Source of the DNA: Salinimonas chungwhensis DSM 16280
GTDB lineage: Bacteria; Pseudomonadota; Gammaproteobacteria; Enterobacterales; Alteromonadaceae
Assembly: GCF_000378185.1 (NCBI RefSeq)
Contig: NZ_KB899391.1
Coordinates: 26,959-90,958, forward strand
Length of the DNA stretch: 64,000 nucleotides
Direction of reading: 5' to 3'
Part shown: positions 1 through 8,686 of the stretch, piece by piece
How positions within the stretch are numbered: position 1 is the stretch's first letter
Layout: each line of letters begins with the position of its first letter
The notes under the pieces: generated by a model
Database searches by the model: none
Told to the model about the DNA's origin: nothing
Seen by the model: the letters and a program-made list of their open reading frames with translations, nothing else
Made by a program: the position numbers and the translations under genes

Positions 1-47
1 CCTGTTGGTGGTACTCTGTAGTCGCCAAACAAACAGCAGTAATTACC

Positions 48-228
48 ATGAGTTACAAGCAGTTGATCGAAGGGCAACGATACCAGATCGAAGCCTACTT
101 ACGCGAGGGTTTCAGTTATCGGGAGATTGGGAAGCGGTTGCAGGTGAGTCACAGCACGATTAGTCTTGAAGTACGGCGCAACAGAATTCGGGACAATCAC
201 TACCTGCCTGAAGTCGCTCACGCTAAGA
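48..228 (+). pseudogene. IS30-family transposase, N-terminal fragment
   Basis: About 60 residues match the N-terminal helix-turn-helix of IS30-type transposases (EGQRYQIEAYLREGFSYREI, then the SHSTISLEVRRN recognition helix). The reading frame runs into the left end of the IS3-type element near 229 and stops there. No DDE catalytic domain follows, and none resumes on the far side of the IS3 element, so this is a dead fragment rather than a simple interrupted gene. A sequence resembling the IS30 terminal repeat (starting TGTAG) lies near position 17. It is not the same element as the IS30 copy at 60.7-61.9 kb, whose N-terminus is different. Confidence 0.75.
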
Positions 229-242
229 TGTCCACTTCCCCT

Positions 243-1088
243 TTAATGAGACAGTGCTGAATTAGAGTTTTCTAGTTTTGCTCGGTAAGCTGCCGGAGGC
301 AGGTTACCCAGACTTTCATGTGTTCTTTCTTCGTTATAATCCAGTCGCCAGAACCAGGCCATTTCTCTTACCTGATTGAGATTTTCAAACAAGTAAGCAT
401 CTAGAAACTCTCTGCGAAATGAACCGTTAAAGCGTTCAACAAAGCCATTTTGCTGTGGCTTACCAGGCTGGATATAGACCAGTTCAATATTATTGGTTTC
501 ACACCAATCTGTCAGCGTCGCCGAAATTAGCTCCGGGCCCTTATCCATACGCAGTTGAGTTGGTAATCCACGCTCTGCCTTCAACTGCTCTAACACGCAT
601 ACGACTCGGCCAGCGGGCAAAGACGTGTCAACTTCAATAGCAAGGCACTCTAGCGTGCCTTCATCGACTACATTCAGTGTTCTGAACCGTTTACCGCAAT
701 ATAAAGTGTCATGCATAAAGTCCAACGCCCATTGATGGTTTGCCTGCTCCAGCACATCTAATGGCTGGGCTATTCGTTTAGGCATCACCCGTTTGGTCCT
801 GCGTCTCAGGTTCAATCCCATCTGGCAGTAAACGCGATAGACACGCTTGTGGTTGAAGGGAAAGCCTTTGAAACGCATTCGGCCAAAACACTTCCAGAAG
901 CCTGCTCGTGGCGACTTCTCCAAGACTGCATTGATAGCATCAATGACAGCAGCATCCACTTTGCGCCAGTCCCTCTCTGGACGATAAAAGGTCGCACGGC
1001 CAATACCAACAAACAGGCAAGCCTTTACGATACTTAGTCCCGCATCAACTAGGATGCTGACGCATTCTCGTTTATCTGCTGTCACCAA
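243..1088 (-). CDS. IS3-family transposase OrfB (DDE integrase)
   Basis: A 281-residue protein with the layout of IS3-family OrfB: an N-terminal HTH_21-like segment (about 15-90) and an integrase core of the rve type (about 105-265). The catalytic triad is visible as the D of WALDFMHD, the D of RMDKGPELIS and the E of NGFVERFNGSFRREF. The second motif has Lys where most relatives have Asn (DNGPE). In this family OrfB is usually made as an OrfAB fusion by frameshifting at the orfA end, which overlaps the 1088 start. With orfA broken, a working fusion is unlikely. The best match is the IS407/IS3 style subgroup, but the exact subgroup is not certain. Confidence 0.85.
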   Translation of the reverse strand: MVTADKRECVSILVDAGLSIVKACLFVGIGRATFYRPERDWRKVDAAVIDAINAVLEKSPRAGFWKCFGRMRFKGFPFNHKRVYRVYCQMGLNLRRRTKRVMPKRIAQPLDVLEQANHQWALDFMHDTLYCGKRFRTLNVVDEGTLECLAIEVDTSLPAGRVVCVLEQLKAERGLPTQLRMDKGPELISATLTDWCETNNIELVYIQPGKPQQNGFVERFNGSFRREFLDAYLFENLNQVREMAWFWRLDYNEERTHESLGNLPPAAYRAKLENSNSALSH

Positions 1089-1350
1089 CTCTTTTTTGCG
1101 ACAAGCTCCTTAATGGCATTCTCTTCTAAGCTGACATCTGCAAACATCTTTTGGAGCTCGGCATTTTCTTCTTCAAGCTTTTTCAATCGTTTGACGCCAG
1201 ACGCTTCCATGCACCTTACTTGTACTTCCAATCGCAAAAAGTTGCACTGCGGATACCGTGCTGACTGCACACCTCTGCAACCTTTATATCCGCACCGACA
1301 TCATTCAACACAGCGATGATGTAGGACTTAGTAAAGCCTTATTTTCTCAT
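1082..1350 (-). pseudogene. IS3-family OrfA, frameshifted
   Basis: Reading leftward from an ATG at 1348-1350, the product begins MRK and meets a TAA at codon 4. The same frame then continues with typical OrfA sequence (IIAVLNDVGADIKVAEVC..HGI) to a second stop after WKYK. It resumes in another frame as GVKRLKKLEEENAELQKMFA, the leucine-zipper part, and ends VAKKSW just past the start of orfB. One nonsense and one frameshift lesion therefore inactivate this small DNA-binding component. Confidence 0.8.
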
Positions 1351-1489
1351 CGTGATCTCCTTAAACTAAGCACTGCGATAAAATCCGATAACGCCTGCCT
1401 CAGTTTAAAAGTGGATGAAAAGATTCTATGCATATTAGATAAAGCAGCTACCAATGTAAAAGTTTAAGTCTTATAAAGCTAACATCAAT

Positions 1490-2677
1490 CTATTCAGAAA
1501 TGTACTTCTTTATTCTTTTGTCGAATGAAAATTTAGATAACTCCGCAAACGTATTTTCATCAATTCCTAGATCCTTGATTAATATACCGCCGCAAAGATT
1601 TTTTAAGTGCGCAATCGCGATAACAGACTGAAATGCTTTTTCTACATCGTTATTAAAACTAGCGGAACTGATTTTAACTTGAATATAAAGTTTATAAACA
1701 TCACTCGCTTGGGGCCATAAATTTAGTGCCGTAGTAACGTAGTTTTCAGCGGCTAGATAATCTTTTTCTTTTAAAGCTCGTTTGGTATCTGAAAAAATTT
1801 GAGATTTACTAATCTCTCCCTTCTGCCCGATGAATAGTAAACGCCTATCCACTCCAAATGCAGAAGAAAAAGAATGAAGGTTAAAAGAATCTTCCTCTAC
1901 AACAAAGTCAAGATAAGATTCAATTAATTTATACTTTCTATGAAAGTAGGGTCTGATAGACTGATAATCTTTTTCTTCAGTTTGAAGTTTAAATTCTTTT
2001 TCATAACCATTAAACTTCCATCCAACAATATTTCCCATACTGAATTTTTTCTTGTGTTGCGCGCCAGTACAGTTTCCAAGTGGCGAGCGACTCAAAGAAA
2101 TATGAACACCACACTCAGGACGAATTGAAAAATTACCAGGTACCATCAACCCCTTTTTTTTCATTATTAGATATAAAATATGCTCATCATTTTCACTGTT
2201 GTAATCTAATGAATCAAGGCCAGCTAATGGATAATATTTTTTGTATTCACAAAAATGCAGCCCTGTTAGCCTCGGCCTTCCAGAAAGTACGCTTTGAGGC
2301 CTGATTACGTTGCTAAATGGTAAATCAAAATCTTCTATCAAATTTTTATGTATCGAAAAAACATTTTCGAAAACAAGTATGTCTATATCACCTATATATA
2401 CGTACTCAGCTTTCAAAGCAGGTGTTTGAACGAATCTGAGAGTTGCAGGATTCTTAACATCAATATCATCCCGCTGCCTAAATAGAAATCTATTAGGGTA
2501 AATCGCTTCAAGTAATTCTATAGAATTTTCATAACATTTTGAAAAACTAGCAATATCGTCAACTGTAATCTCTACCAGAGAAGATGGGTTGTTTCTAAGC
2601 GCAAAATATGCGTAGGGTACTGCAAAAAATTCATAATTTTTATCAGTATGTGTAAAGAACAATAATTTATTAAGCAT
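1490..2677 (-). CDS. putative glycosyltransferase with DXD motif
   Basis: A 395-residue soluble protein of no family I can name with confidence. The N-terminal part (about 1-250) has GT-A-like features: a short Rossmann-like start (LLFFTHTDKNYEF) and a hydrophobic strand ending in a DXD motif (YVYIGDIDILVFE), which in such enzymes binds the metal and nucleotide-sugar. The last ~120 residues are helical and TPR-like (ALKEKDYLAAENYVTTALNLWPQASDVYKLY). It is separated from the next glycosyltransferase gene by 876 AT-rich bases, so it may be its own transcript. Low GC content and a flanking insertion sequence suggest horizontal acquisition. Confidence 0.55.
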   Translation of the reverse strand: MLNKLLFFTHTDKNYEFFAVPYAYFALRNNPSSLVEITVDDIASFSKCYENSIELLEAIYPNRFLFRQRDDIDVKNPATLRFVQTPALKAEYVYIGDIDILVFENVFSIHKNLIEDFDLPFSNVIRPQSVLSGRPRLTGLHFCEYKKYYPLAGLDSLDYNSENDEHILYLIMKKKGLMVPGNFSIRPECGVHISLSRSPLGNCTGAQHKKKFSMGNIVGWKFNGYEKEFKLQTEEKDYQSIRPYFHRKYKLIESYLDFVVEEDSFNLHSFSSAFGVDRRLLFIGQKGEISKSQIFSDTKRALKEKDYLAAENYVTTALNLWPQASDVYKLYIQVKISSASFNNDVEKAFQSVIAIAHLKNLCGGILIKDLGIDENTFAELSKFSFDKRIKKYISE

Positions 2678-3553
2678 GAAGTTACCAATTTCTTTAGGAA
2701 TAGCTAATCTCTAGTATTGAGTATAGTTATATCTAATAAATGTATAGATTTAACATATCAGTGACACACCTAACTTTAAAGTCACTTACTAGATATATGT
2801 AATTAGCCCGTCATCGCAATATTTTTATAGTTAAAAAATCGAAAATTTAACTCATAATTTTAATATAAAATTCAACCTAACTAAGTAATCTTGTACGTTC
2901 GCCCAGCTTTCGGATACTAAAATCAGCAAGTAAATATGATTTAAAACTCTGTACACAAAGTATTTATAACTACTGTTAAACACAGCGTAATGCAACCTCA
3001 CTAATCTAGCATTTGATGGCCATGAACCAGGTTACGACCTCAGGAAGAAACGTTAGGAAACGAAATATAGATAATAGTAAGCAAAAAGTTTTTCCGTACA
3101 TAAATTACGCAACCCAATAAAAACCTAACTACAATATTCACCAATGTCAGCAACTTTTTCGAATACTCATTGGCAAAATTATTTATTAAATAATTTTTGA
3201 GCACAAACTTATTTGATTTCTATACTCTTGACAAAATTTCACTGCCAAATGACATAAAGTAGCAGTTATCCAAGAGCTAAGTTCTTAATTCATTAAAAAT
3301 ATAACTAATAGTTATTTATCTGTGTTCAATATACAACTTTAACTCAAAATAGATTTTTTTAAATGGATAAAATTATGTAACCAATAAGTTCTTGTCTAAT
3401 CCTATCTCATGATTTTGAGCAATAGCAAGGCTTTGTAGATCTATAAAAATTTAAAAATTAATACTGCTACCTATAAGTAATGAGAGACTATGCGTTCTAA
3501 AAGCACATTGACAAGCCATTTTTCAATAAAATTAAGAAGAATCGCAGTCATAA
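2678..3553. other. AT-rich intergenic region, no gene seen
   Basis: 876 bases between two leftward glycan genes. The sequence is strongly AT-rich with frequent stops in all frames. I see no RNA gene, clear terminator or repeat. It may hold the promoter for the 1490-2677 gene or the remains of a lost gene. Confidence 0.6.
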
Positions 3554-6500
3554 TTAACTTTTTTGTTTTTTGAAAATCGATTCATAGGAATTTCTTATTT
3601 TTAACCAAGAAAACTTCTCTATTGCATAATCACGGGCTTTCTTAGAAAAATCAAGTAAGATTGCTTGTTCATTTAACAAATATTCTATTTTAGCAGTCAT
3701 CAGATCGACATTTCTATACGGGACTATAAAGCCGTTATAATTGTCCTTAATCTTATGATGATTAACCGAATAATCAAACTCCACTGCTGGCAGACCACAC
3801 GCCATAGCCTCAACAGTAACGTTTCCAAAAGTTTCAGTTTTAGCCGGAAATACGAATATATCGCTACTTCTATATATAGATGGCATATCAAAATAACTGA
3901 TTTCACCTAACTGAAAGAAGAAATCTTCGACACCCTTTTCCTTTGCATATTCCACCAAGTTTAAGCCATTCCCCTCCTTACCTGCATGAACGAGAACAAC
4001 ATCCTGTCTTTCTTTTCGAAGTTCAGCTAAGGCATCAATTGCTAAATGCAGACTCTTCTTTTGTACATTTCGCCCAACAGTTATAAGTATTTTTGTTGTT
4101 CTGGGGAGGTTAAATTTATCGTGTATCAGATACTCCCGGCCAGGGGTAAAGTGTTCTGTATCAACGCCGTTGTAAATCAGACTTATTGAGCCATTGGTTA
4201 ATGGGCGTACTTCCTCATATATATGCGGGCCAATGACGACATTGTGATCAACTTCACGAATGTTTCTCAAGATAACTTCGTTTTTAGCAGGGTCTAGTCG
4301 ATAACCGTAGTTCGACTCCTTGTCAATTTGGATATCTTCACCATGAGTGCGTAATACAACCGGCACACCTAATTCTTTTTTAAGCTCAAGCGCTAAAGAC
4401 GCCGGTTCGTAAGCACCTTGTACATAAATTACATCGAATGGCATGCTTGCATGGTGTTCTTTAAAGATACGCTTCATATCTGCAGTAGATTTAAAACGTC
4501 TGATAATATAATTAGATTTAAGCTCTTCGTAATCTTTCTTAGGCTTGGGTGCGAACAAAACAACGTTATTCCCTGCTTTTGTCAGCTGAGAAGATAGATT
4601 ATTCACCATCATCTCCATACCGGCTTGTTGGGGCCAAAAGCCAAAGGTTAAAACTGCTATGTTAAGTTGATTATTTAAGTAACGCGAAACCACTTTTTCT
4701 CTATGATCTTTATTTTTATCAAGTACATAGACATTTTTAATAAATCTTGCTTTTTGCTTAGCTTTGGAAACAGCCGTGGCTAACGACTTAAAGTCAACCT
4801 GCGCTTGTCCCTCTAATTCTTTCCAAGCCTTCTTGGAGAGCAAAAAGGCACTTAATCCTCCTTGGGCAAGCTCTTCCTCGTAATCTAATGCACAATATGA
4901 GCTTGATTCTAATAGCGACGCTGCATATTGCTTATGCTTTACCACATCAAACTCTAAAGGGGCCTTTTCATCCATAAAGTTATTGTTGAATACCATTAAT
5001 CCCACAGAATGATCTTTTTCTAAAAATTCACAGACCCTTGTGTACCAATCTTTGTTACAGAACATAGCTTGTTCGGGCAAGAAAACCCCGTATTCATCAT
5101 CATTTAAGAGATTCATATACTTTGCTAAAGTTTCGGCACTGAGATCACTTGTAACGAAATTTCTGACTACATGACCTATTTTCGAGGTTGACTCTTTTGG
5201 TAAGCTTGAAATATCTTTAACAGCATGTGAGAGGTCGTTATCAGCTCTATAAAAATGATATACATGCAAACCCTGCATAATATAAACAGGATCACCAGCA
5301 TTTCGATGAGATAAATGGATGTTGTTATCAACTTTCAAGAAACCATCTGTAAACTTGTGTTTGAGCCAAGTCTTTTTGCTAAGCATTATTATCACCCCGG
5401 AAGATGAAGGTAACTTAGCGCACTCTACTACTGACTTGCCATATTTTTTAGCTAAGTTTGTTGCAAAAACATCATGATCAAATAAGTTATGGTTATTCTC
5501 TAACAAGTTTAAACGCTGATAAGGGTTATTAATTCTATTTGTCCGGCTGATAAAAAGTGCAGTTTCTCCAGCGTGTTCAGAATAAGCACTAGCAACAACA
5601 TCGCGCCAGCTATTGTTAGTAAACATAGCATCATGGTCAATGAAAAGTGCATAATCATCATCCCCTAAACGCTCCATATATTCGTTGTAACAACGACCTA
5701 AGTTCATGCCATATGATTTTGGAGCATAAGCAATAAAGACATGTGGCTTTTTTGGTTTGCTATGCGATTTATAAACGTGTTTATGAAAGTTTACGTATGG
5801 GTTAATGCGGAACTGCTTGCCAATTTTAATGGGATTAGGTTTAGCACCTTCAACTTCAAGTGCATACATAAAGGTAAACTGATCGCGTTCAGTACCTGCT
5901 ATATATTCTTTCCACCACAGATTATTCAGTTTTTTATTTTTTTCTGTATTTCGCCTAAAGATAAAGGCATTTTCAAATAAGCCATTGCCTCTTGGATAGT
6001 TTATATCTTCATATTTTTTTAATGCTGCCAAGCATAAATCTTTATTTGCTACAATACGATCTGTAGAGTTCATGACAAATTCTATTTCATCATAAACACA
6101 TTTTCTTTTGTAATGTTTATATAAGGCAATATCATACCCTTCCATGCAATCGGATATCATTTTACGAACATCTGGGGTTTTGATTTCGAGACTGGAGTCG
6201 ATATAGACGCTGACGTCGTGTTCTGGCAAGTATTTGTGTGCCAATATTTTGGGAAGGCGTGAGGTACGGCGCGGGTCATCAAGCTTGTCGGTTAGCTGGA
6301 TAATTTTCCAATGTTCGGATACGAGATCTTTATTGTCCGTGAATAGTATATATTCTACCGTTGGATCGATTATCGTTGGTTCTTTTACGCTTTCGTAACC
6401 TCCGATATTAACTGTGTAAACAATGATTTTGTCTTCAGTGGTATGTGCAGATGTAGTGTTTTGTTCCGCACGTTCTTTTTGTCTGTTTAAACGCGCTTCA

Positions 6501-6640
6501 GCGAGTTTTAAGTTAACAACTATACGCTGCTGGTGTTCTGGGCTTTGCTGAGCGTATTGCTGATAAAGCTTTACGGCAGTTTTGTAGTCTTGCTTTCTAA
6601 AAGCGTTATTGGCTTGGCTTAATGTGTTTGAAACGTCCAT
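3554..6640 (-). CDS. multi-domain glycosyltransferase (TPR + DUF616/TOD1-like + GT-A + GT-B)
   Basis: A 1028-residue soluble protein built from several modules. Residues 1-60 form a TPR-like start (NAFRKQDYKTAVKLYQQYAQ). Residues ~70-290 resemble the DUF616 (TOD1/MUCI70-like) glycosyltransferase domain, with IVYTVNIGGYE, TDNK and VYIDSSLEI. About 298-480 is a GT-A domain with FIDHDAMF as its DXD-like site. About 500-650 repeats that domain, but the matching site reads LPEQAMF, so it has probably lost catalysis. About 670-1028 is a GT4-type GT-B domain with the ETFGNVTVEAMACGLP E-x7-E motif. It probably adds several sugars to a surface glycan or glycoprotein. It lies 11 bases downstream of an FkbM-type methyltransferase gene in the same operon. 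Domain names come from motif reading only. Confidence 0.75.
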   Translation of the reverse strand: MDVSNTLSQANNAFRKQDYKTAVKLYQQYAQQSPEHQQRIVVNLKLAEARLNRQKERAEQNTTSAHTTEDKIIVYTVNIGGYESVKEPTIIDPTVEYILFTDNKDLVSEHWKIIQLTDKLDDPRRTSRLPKILAHKYLPEHDVSVYIDSSLEIKTPDVRKMISDCMEGYDIALYKHYKRKCVYDEIEFVMNSTDRIVANKDLCLAALKKYEDINYPRGNGLFENAFIFRRNTEKNKKLNNLWWKEYIAGTERDQFTFMYALEVEGAKPNPIKIGKQFRINPYVNFHKHVYKSHSKPKKPHVFIAYAPKSYGMNLGRCYNEYMERLGDDDYALFIDHDAMFTNNSWRDVVASAYSEHAGETALFISRTNRINNPYQRLNLLENNHNLFDHDVFATNLAKKYGKSVVECAKLPSSSGVIIMLSKKTWLKHKFTDGFLKVDNNIHLSHRNAGDPVYIMQGLHVYHFYRADNDLSHAVKDISSLPKESTSKIGHVVRNFVTSDLSAETLAKYMNLLNDDEYGVFLPEQAMFCNKDWYTRVCEFLEKDHSVGLMVFNNNFMDEKAPLEFDVVKHKQYAASLLESSSYCALDYEEELAQGGLSAFLLSKKAWKELEGQAQVDFKSLATAVSKAKQKARFIKNVYVLDKNKDHREKVVSRYLNNQLNIAVLTFGFWPQQAGMEMMVNNLSSQLTKAGNNVVLFAPKPKKDYEELKSNYIIRRFKSTADMKRIFKEHHASMPFDVIYVQGAYEPASLALELKKELGVPVVLRTHGEDIQIDKESNYGYRLDPAKNEVILRNIREVDHNVVIGPHIYEEVRPLTNGSISLIYNGVDTEHFTPGREYLIHDKFNLPRTTKILITVGRNVQKKSLHLAIDALAELRKERQDVVLVHAGKEGNGLNLVEYAKEKGVEDFFFQLGEISYFDMPSIYRSSDIFVFPAKTETFGNVTVEAMACGLPAVEFDYSVNHHKIKDNYNGFIVPYRNVDLMTAKIEYLLNEQAILLDFSKKARDYAIEKFSWLKIRNSYESIFKKQKS

Positions 6641-6651
6641 ATACTACTCGT

Positions 6652-7713
6652 TTAATTTATTGCGCTTAATATTTGTTGCCTGATCTTTTGTTCACTCTTG
6701 CCCTTTTTATGCACGGAAAACTCAGCCGCGTCCCAGTCTTCTATTTCAAAAAAAGGATTGAGTTTTTCAATAAAAGCATCATGCTGCTCTTTAGGCATGT
6801 CAATTTTGTTCCAGTGAAACTCCGCATAAAGCTTTGTAATGTACTTGAGCGTGCCATCTTGGTGCATTTTTTCGAGGATGGCGTATTCGGCGCCTTCTAC
6901 ATCGAGCTTGAGTACAATCTCTTGATAGTACCGGGCTTTTTGCTCAATAAAATCTGATAAATCTATGCAAGGCATTACCAAAACCTCACAATCTTCATTT
7001 TTTACTTTTTTGTGAAAATCAACGTTTTTTTCTTTAATTATTGAGCTGCCGTCAGCATCAACTGGATCAATAGTGAACTCAACCTCACCCGTATAGTCAC
7101 TTACCAATTTTTTAACCAGCTGAGTAGGTAAATTTTCATAGTAAGGCCAAAGCTCGGGATTACCTTCAAAGGTAATTATCTCATAAGTTGGATTGGACAG
7201 TTTGAATTTGATGGTTGAGCATCCATCATGCCCTCCACAATCTATGAACAATTTTTTGATTTCACCTTTTTGATCGAGACTGTCTAGGCTAATCCAACGT
7301 TTAAATTTATTTAGTTGAGCTAGCTGTTCGTTTTTACGAGCTTGAATGATGTGTTTGCTATTTGTTGTATCGATGCCGCTTTCTATTGCTAGCTTAAAGT
7401 TTTTTTCTGAGTTCTCTTTATCATCCAGTATTGCATGGACTTTGCCTAGTGTGTTGAAGAGGCCTGAGAGCAATAATCTGGCTGTCTGTTCACTGGGGTG
7501 TTCTGGTAGATCTTTTAGTGCGTGCTTTGCCTGCTCTGTTTGGCCAAGTTGGAGCAGAGCACAGGCTTTGAGCGCGAGTAGTTCTTCATTTTCGATGGTT
7601 TCAATTTGTGCAAGACTTGTCCAGTCACCAAATTGCCATAGATTATAACATTCTATCATTGGACGAAATGTATCTAGTTTCGAATGATGCCGCTGCTTGC
7701 TTGTGTCACTCAT
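6652..7713 (-). CDS. FkbM-family methyltransferase with TPR-like N-terminus
   Basis: About 353 residues. The C-terminal half is an FkbM-type SAM-dependent methyltransferase: LFIDCGGHDGCSTIKF is the SAM-binding loop, TFEGNPEL follows, and LKLDVEGAEYAILEKM is the family signature. The N-terminal ~130 residues are helical and TPR-like (ALLQLGQTEQAKHALKDLP). I chose the ATG at 7713 because AAGGA stands about 8 bases before it and the upstream gene stops at 7715. A longer frame opening at 7764 would overlap that gene by 50 bases. Family members O-methylate sugars or polyketides; here, next to glycosyltransferases, capping or decoration of a surface glycan is likely. Confidence 0.8.
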   Translation of the reverse strand: MSDTSKQRHHSKLDTFRPMIECYNLWQFGDWTSLAQIETIENEELLALKACALLQLGQTEQAKHALKDLPEHPSEQTARLLLSGLFNTLGKVHAILDDKENSEKNFKLAIESGIDTTNSKHIIQARKNEQLAQLNKFKRWISLDSLDQKGEIKKLFIDCGGHDGCSTIKFKLSNPTYEIITFEGNPELWPYYENLPTQLVKKLVSDYTGEVEFTIDPVDADGSSIIKEKNVDFHKKVKNEDCEVLVMPCIDLSDFIEQKARYYQEIVLKLDVEGAEYAILEKMHQDGTLKYITKLYAEFHWNKIDMPKEQHDAFIEKLNPFFEIEDWDAAEFSVHKKGKSEQKIRQQILSAIN

Positions 7714-7714
7714 T

Positions 7715-8686
7715 TCACTGTCCTTCTGACCCTTGAAATGTATCATTTTTGAAAAATAAATCACGGATGAGGGTGATTTGAGCTTCTGCTTTTAATAGTT
7801 CTGCTTTAAGTTGTTCAAGCTGTGCAGCATTGTCTTTTGTTTGGGTCTGGAGATGTCGGTTTTGCGTTAGCAAGGTTTTGTACTGAGTTTGTAGCTCCTT
7901 TAATCTGACCGTTTGCTTTTCTTTAGCGGCTTTTTGTTCATCACGTTGCTTATTGACCTCGATCAGTTTTGTTTCTTTCTCAGCCAGTACTTTAGCTTGA
8001 TGAGCTTGTGTTTGCTCAGAGTTTTTCTTTTCCTCCACAAGCTGCTGCTGGACACTTTGCAGAGTTTGCCAGAGTGGGTTTAAAGTGAAACCTAGCGTGG
8101 GTAAGTCCGGGTCGCTATTGTCTTGGCTTCGTAATTCGTAGCCTTGCTTGCTGAGGAATTGAACTATGTCAGATGTGGTGGCTGCGTTTTGGTACAGGGA
8201 CTCGGTACTAGTTTGCAGTTCCAAGTAGTTAAATAACTCGAGCATTCCGTCTTGTGCCAGGGCACACAAGAATGGCAAACATTGGTCGATAATATCTATT
8301 CGTAGTGTGTTGTTTTGGGTGCTTAATGGCTGGCTACGAATAAAGTCTGCAACAGCGATGGTGGTTAGGGTTTGGGTTGCTTTGAGTTTTATGCCCGGAA
8401 ACAACTGGCGTAGGCCGGTCAATTCTGACAACGCAGAATATTCACTGAGGTTGTAGTGGTAAAACTCGGCTTCGCCTGCCTGAGGCGCAAGGCACACCGA
8501 CGTGAAGATGTGATTCCCTTTTTTGGAACCTTTTGTAGAGTATTGTTTTTCTAATTTTTTTAAAGCACTTGGGTTGGCATCAACCAGCACAAGCTGTGTC
8601 TCCTCAGAAATGCAGCTAAGGTCAGCGGTGTGGCCGACACCTAGCCAAATAAACGTGCCGGAGATGGCGTGTTTGCTAAATGCCAT
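7715..8686 (-). CDS. FkbM-like degenerate methyltransferase with coiled-coil tail
   Basis: A 323-residue protein. The first ~200 residues resemble an FkbM-type Rossmann fold (FIWLGVGHTADL in place of the usual glycine-rich loop, then LVLVDANPSAL) and carry a strand-helix pattern near TLRIDIIDQCLPFLCAL that recalls the LKIDVEG signature without its key residues. The last ~110 residues are a long Gln/Lys/Glu-rich coiled coil. It is therefore probably a non-catalytic or altered relative that scaffolds the enzymes encoded beside it. The start at 8686 shares its base with the stop of the upstream gene, showing tight translational coupling. Confidence 0.5.
   Translation of the reverse strand: MAFSKHAISGTFIWLGVGHTADLSCISEETQLVLVDANPSALKKLEKQYSTKGSKKGNHIFTSVCLAPQAGEAEFYHYNLSEYSALSELTGLRQLFPGIKLKATQTLTTIAVADFIRSQPLSTQNNTLRIDIIDQCLPFLCALAQDGMLELFNYLELQTSTESLYQNAATTSDIVQFLSKQGYELRSQDNSDPDLPTLGFTLNPLWQTLQSVQQQLVEEKKNSEQTQAHQAKVLAEKETKLIEVNKQRDEQKAAKEKQTVRLKELQTQYKTLLTQNRHLQTQTKDNAAQLEQLKAELLKAEAQITLIRDLFFKNDTFQGSEGQ

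Larger units (their letters stand above)
229..1418 (-). mobile_element. IS3-family insertion sequence (decayed)
   Basis: The element holds a complete orfB and a broken orfA on the minus strand. Its ends are suggested by imperfect inverted repeats: TGTCCACTTCCCC... at 229 and, reading inward from about 1417, TCCACTTTTAAACTGAG. Possible AAGA direct repeats flank it (225-228 and 1420-1423), but the right boundary is uncertain by a few bases. Because orfA has an early stop and a frameshift, the element is probably unable to move without help. Confidence 0.7.

Noticed and set aside
1258..1467. Plus-strand frame reading out of the left IS3 element
   Set aside because: It crosses the IS end and encodes no recognisable IS30 continuation; chance frame.
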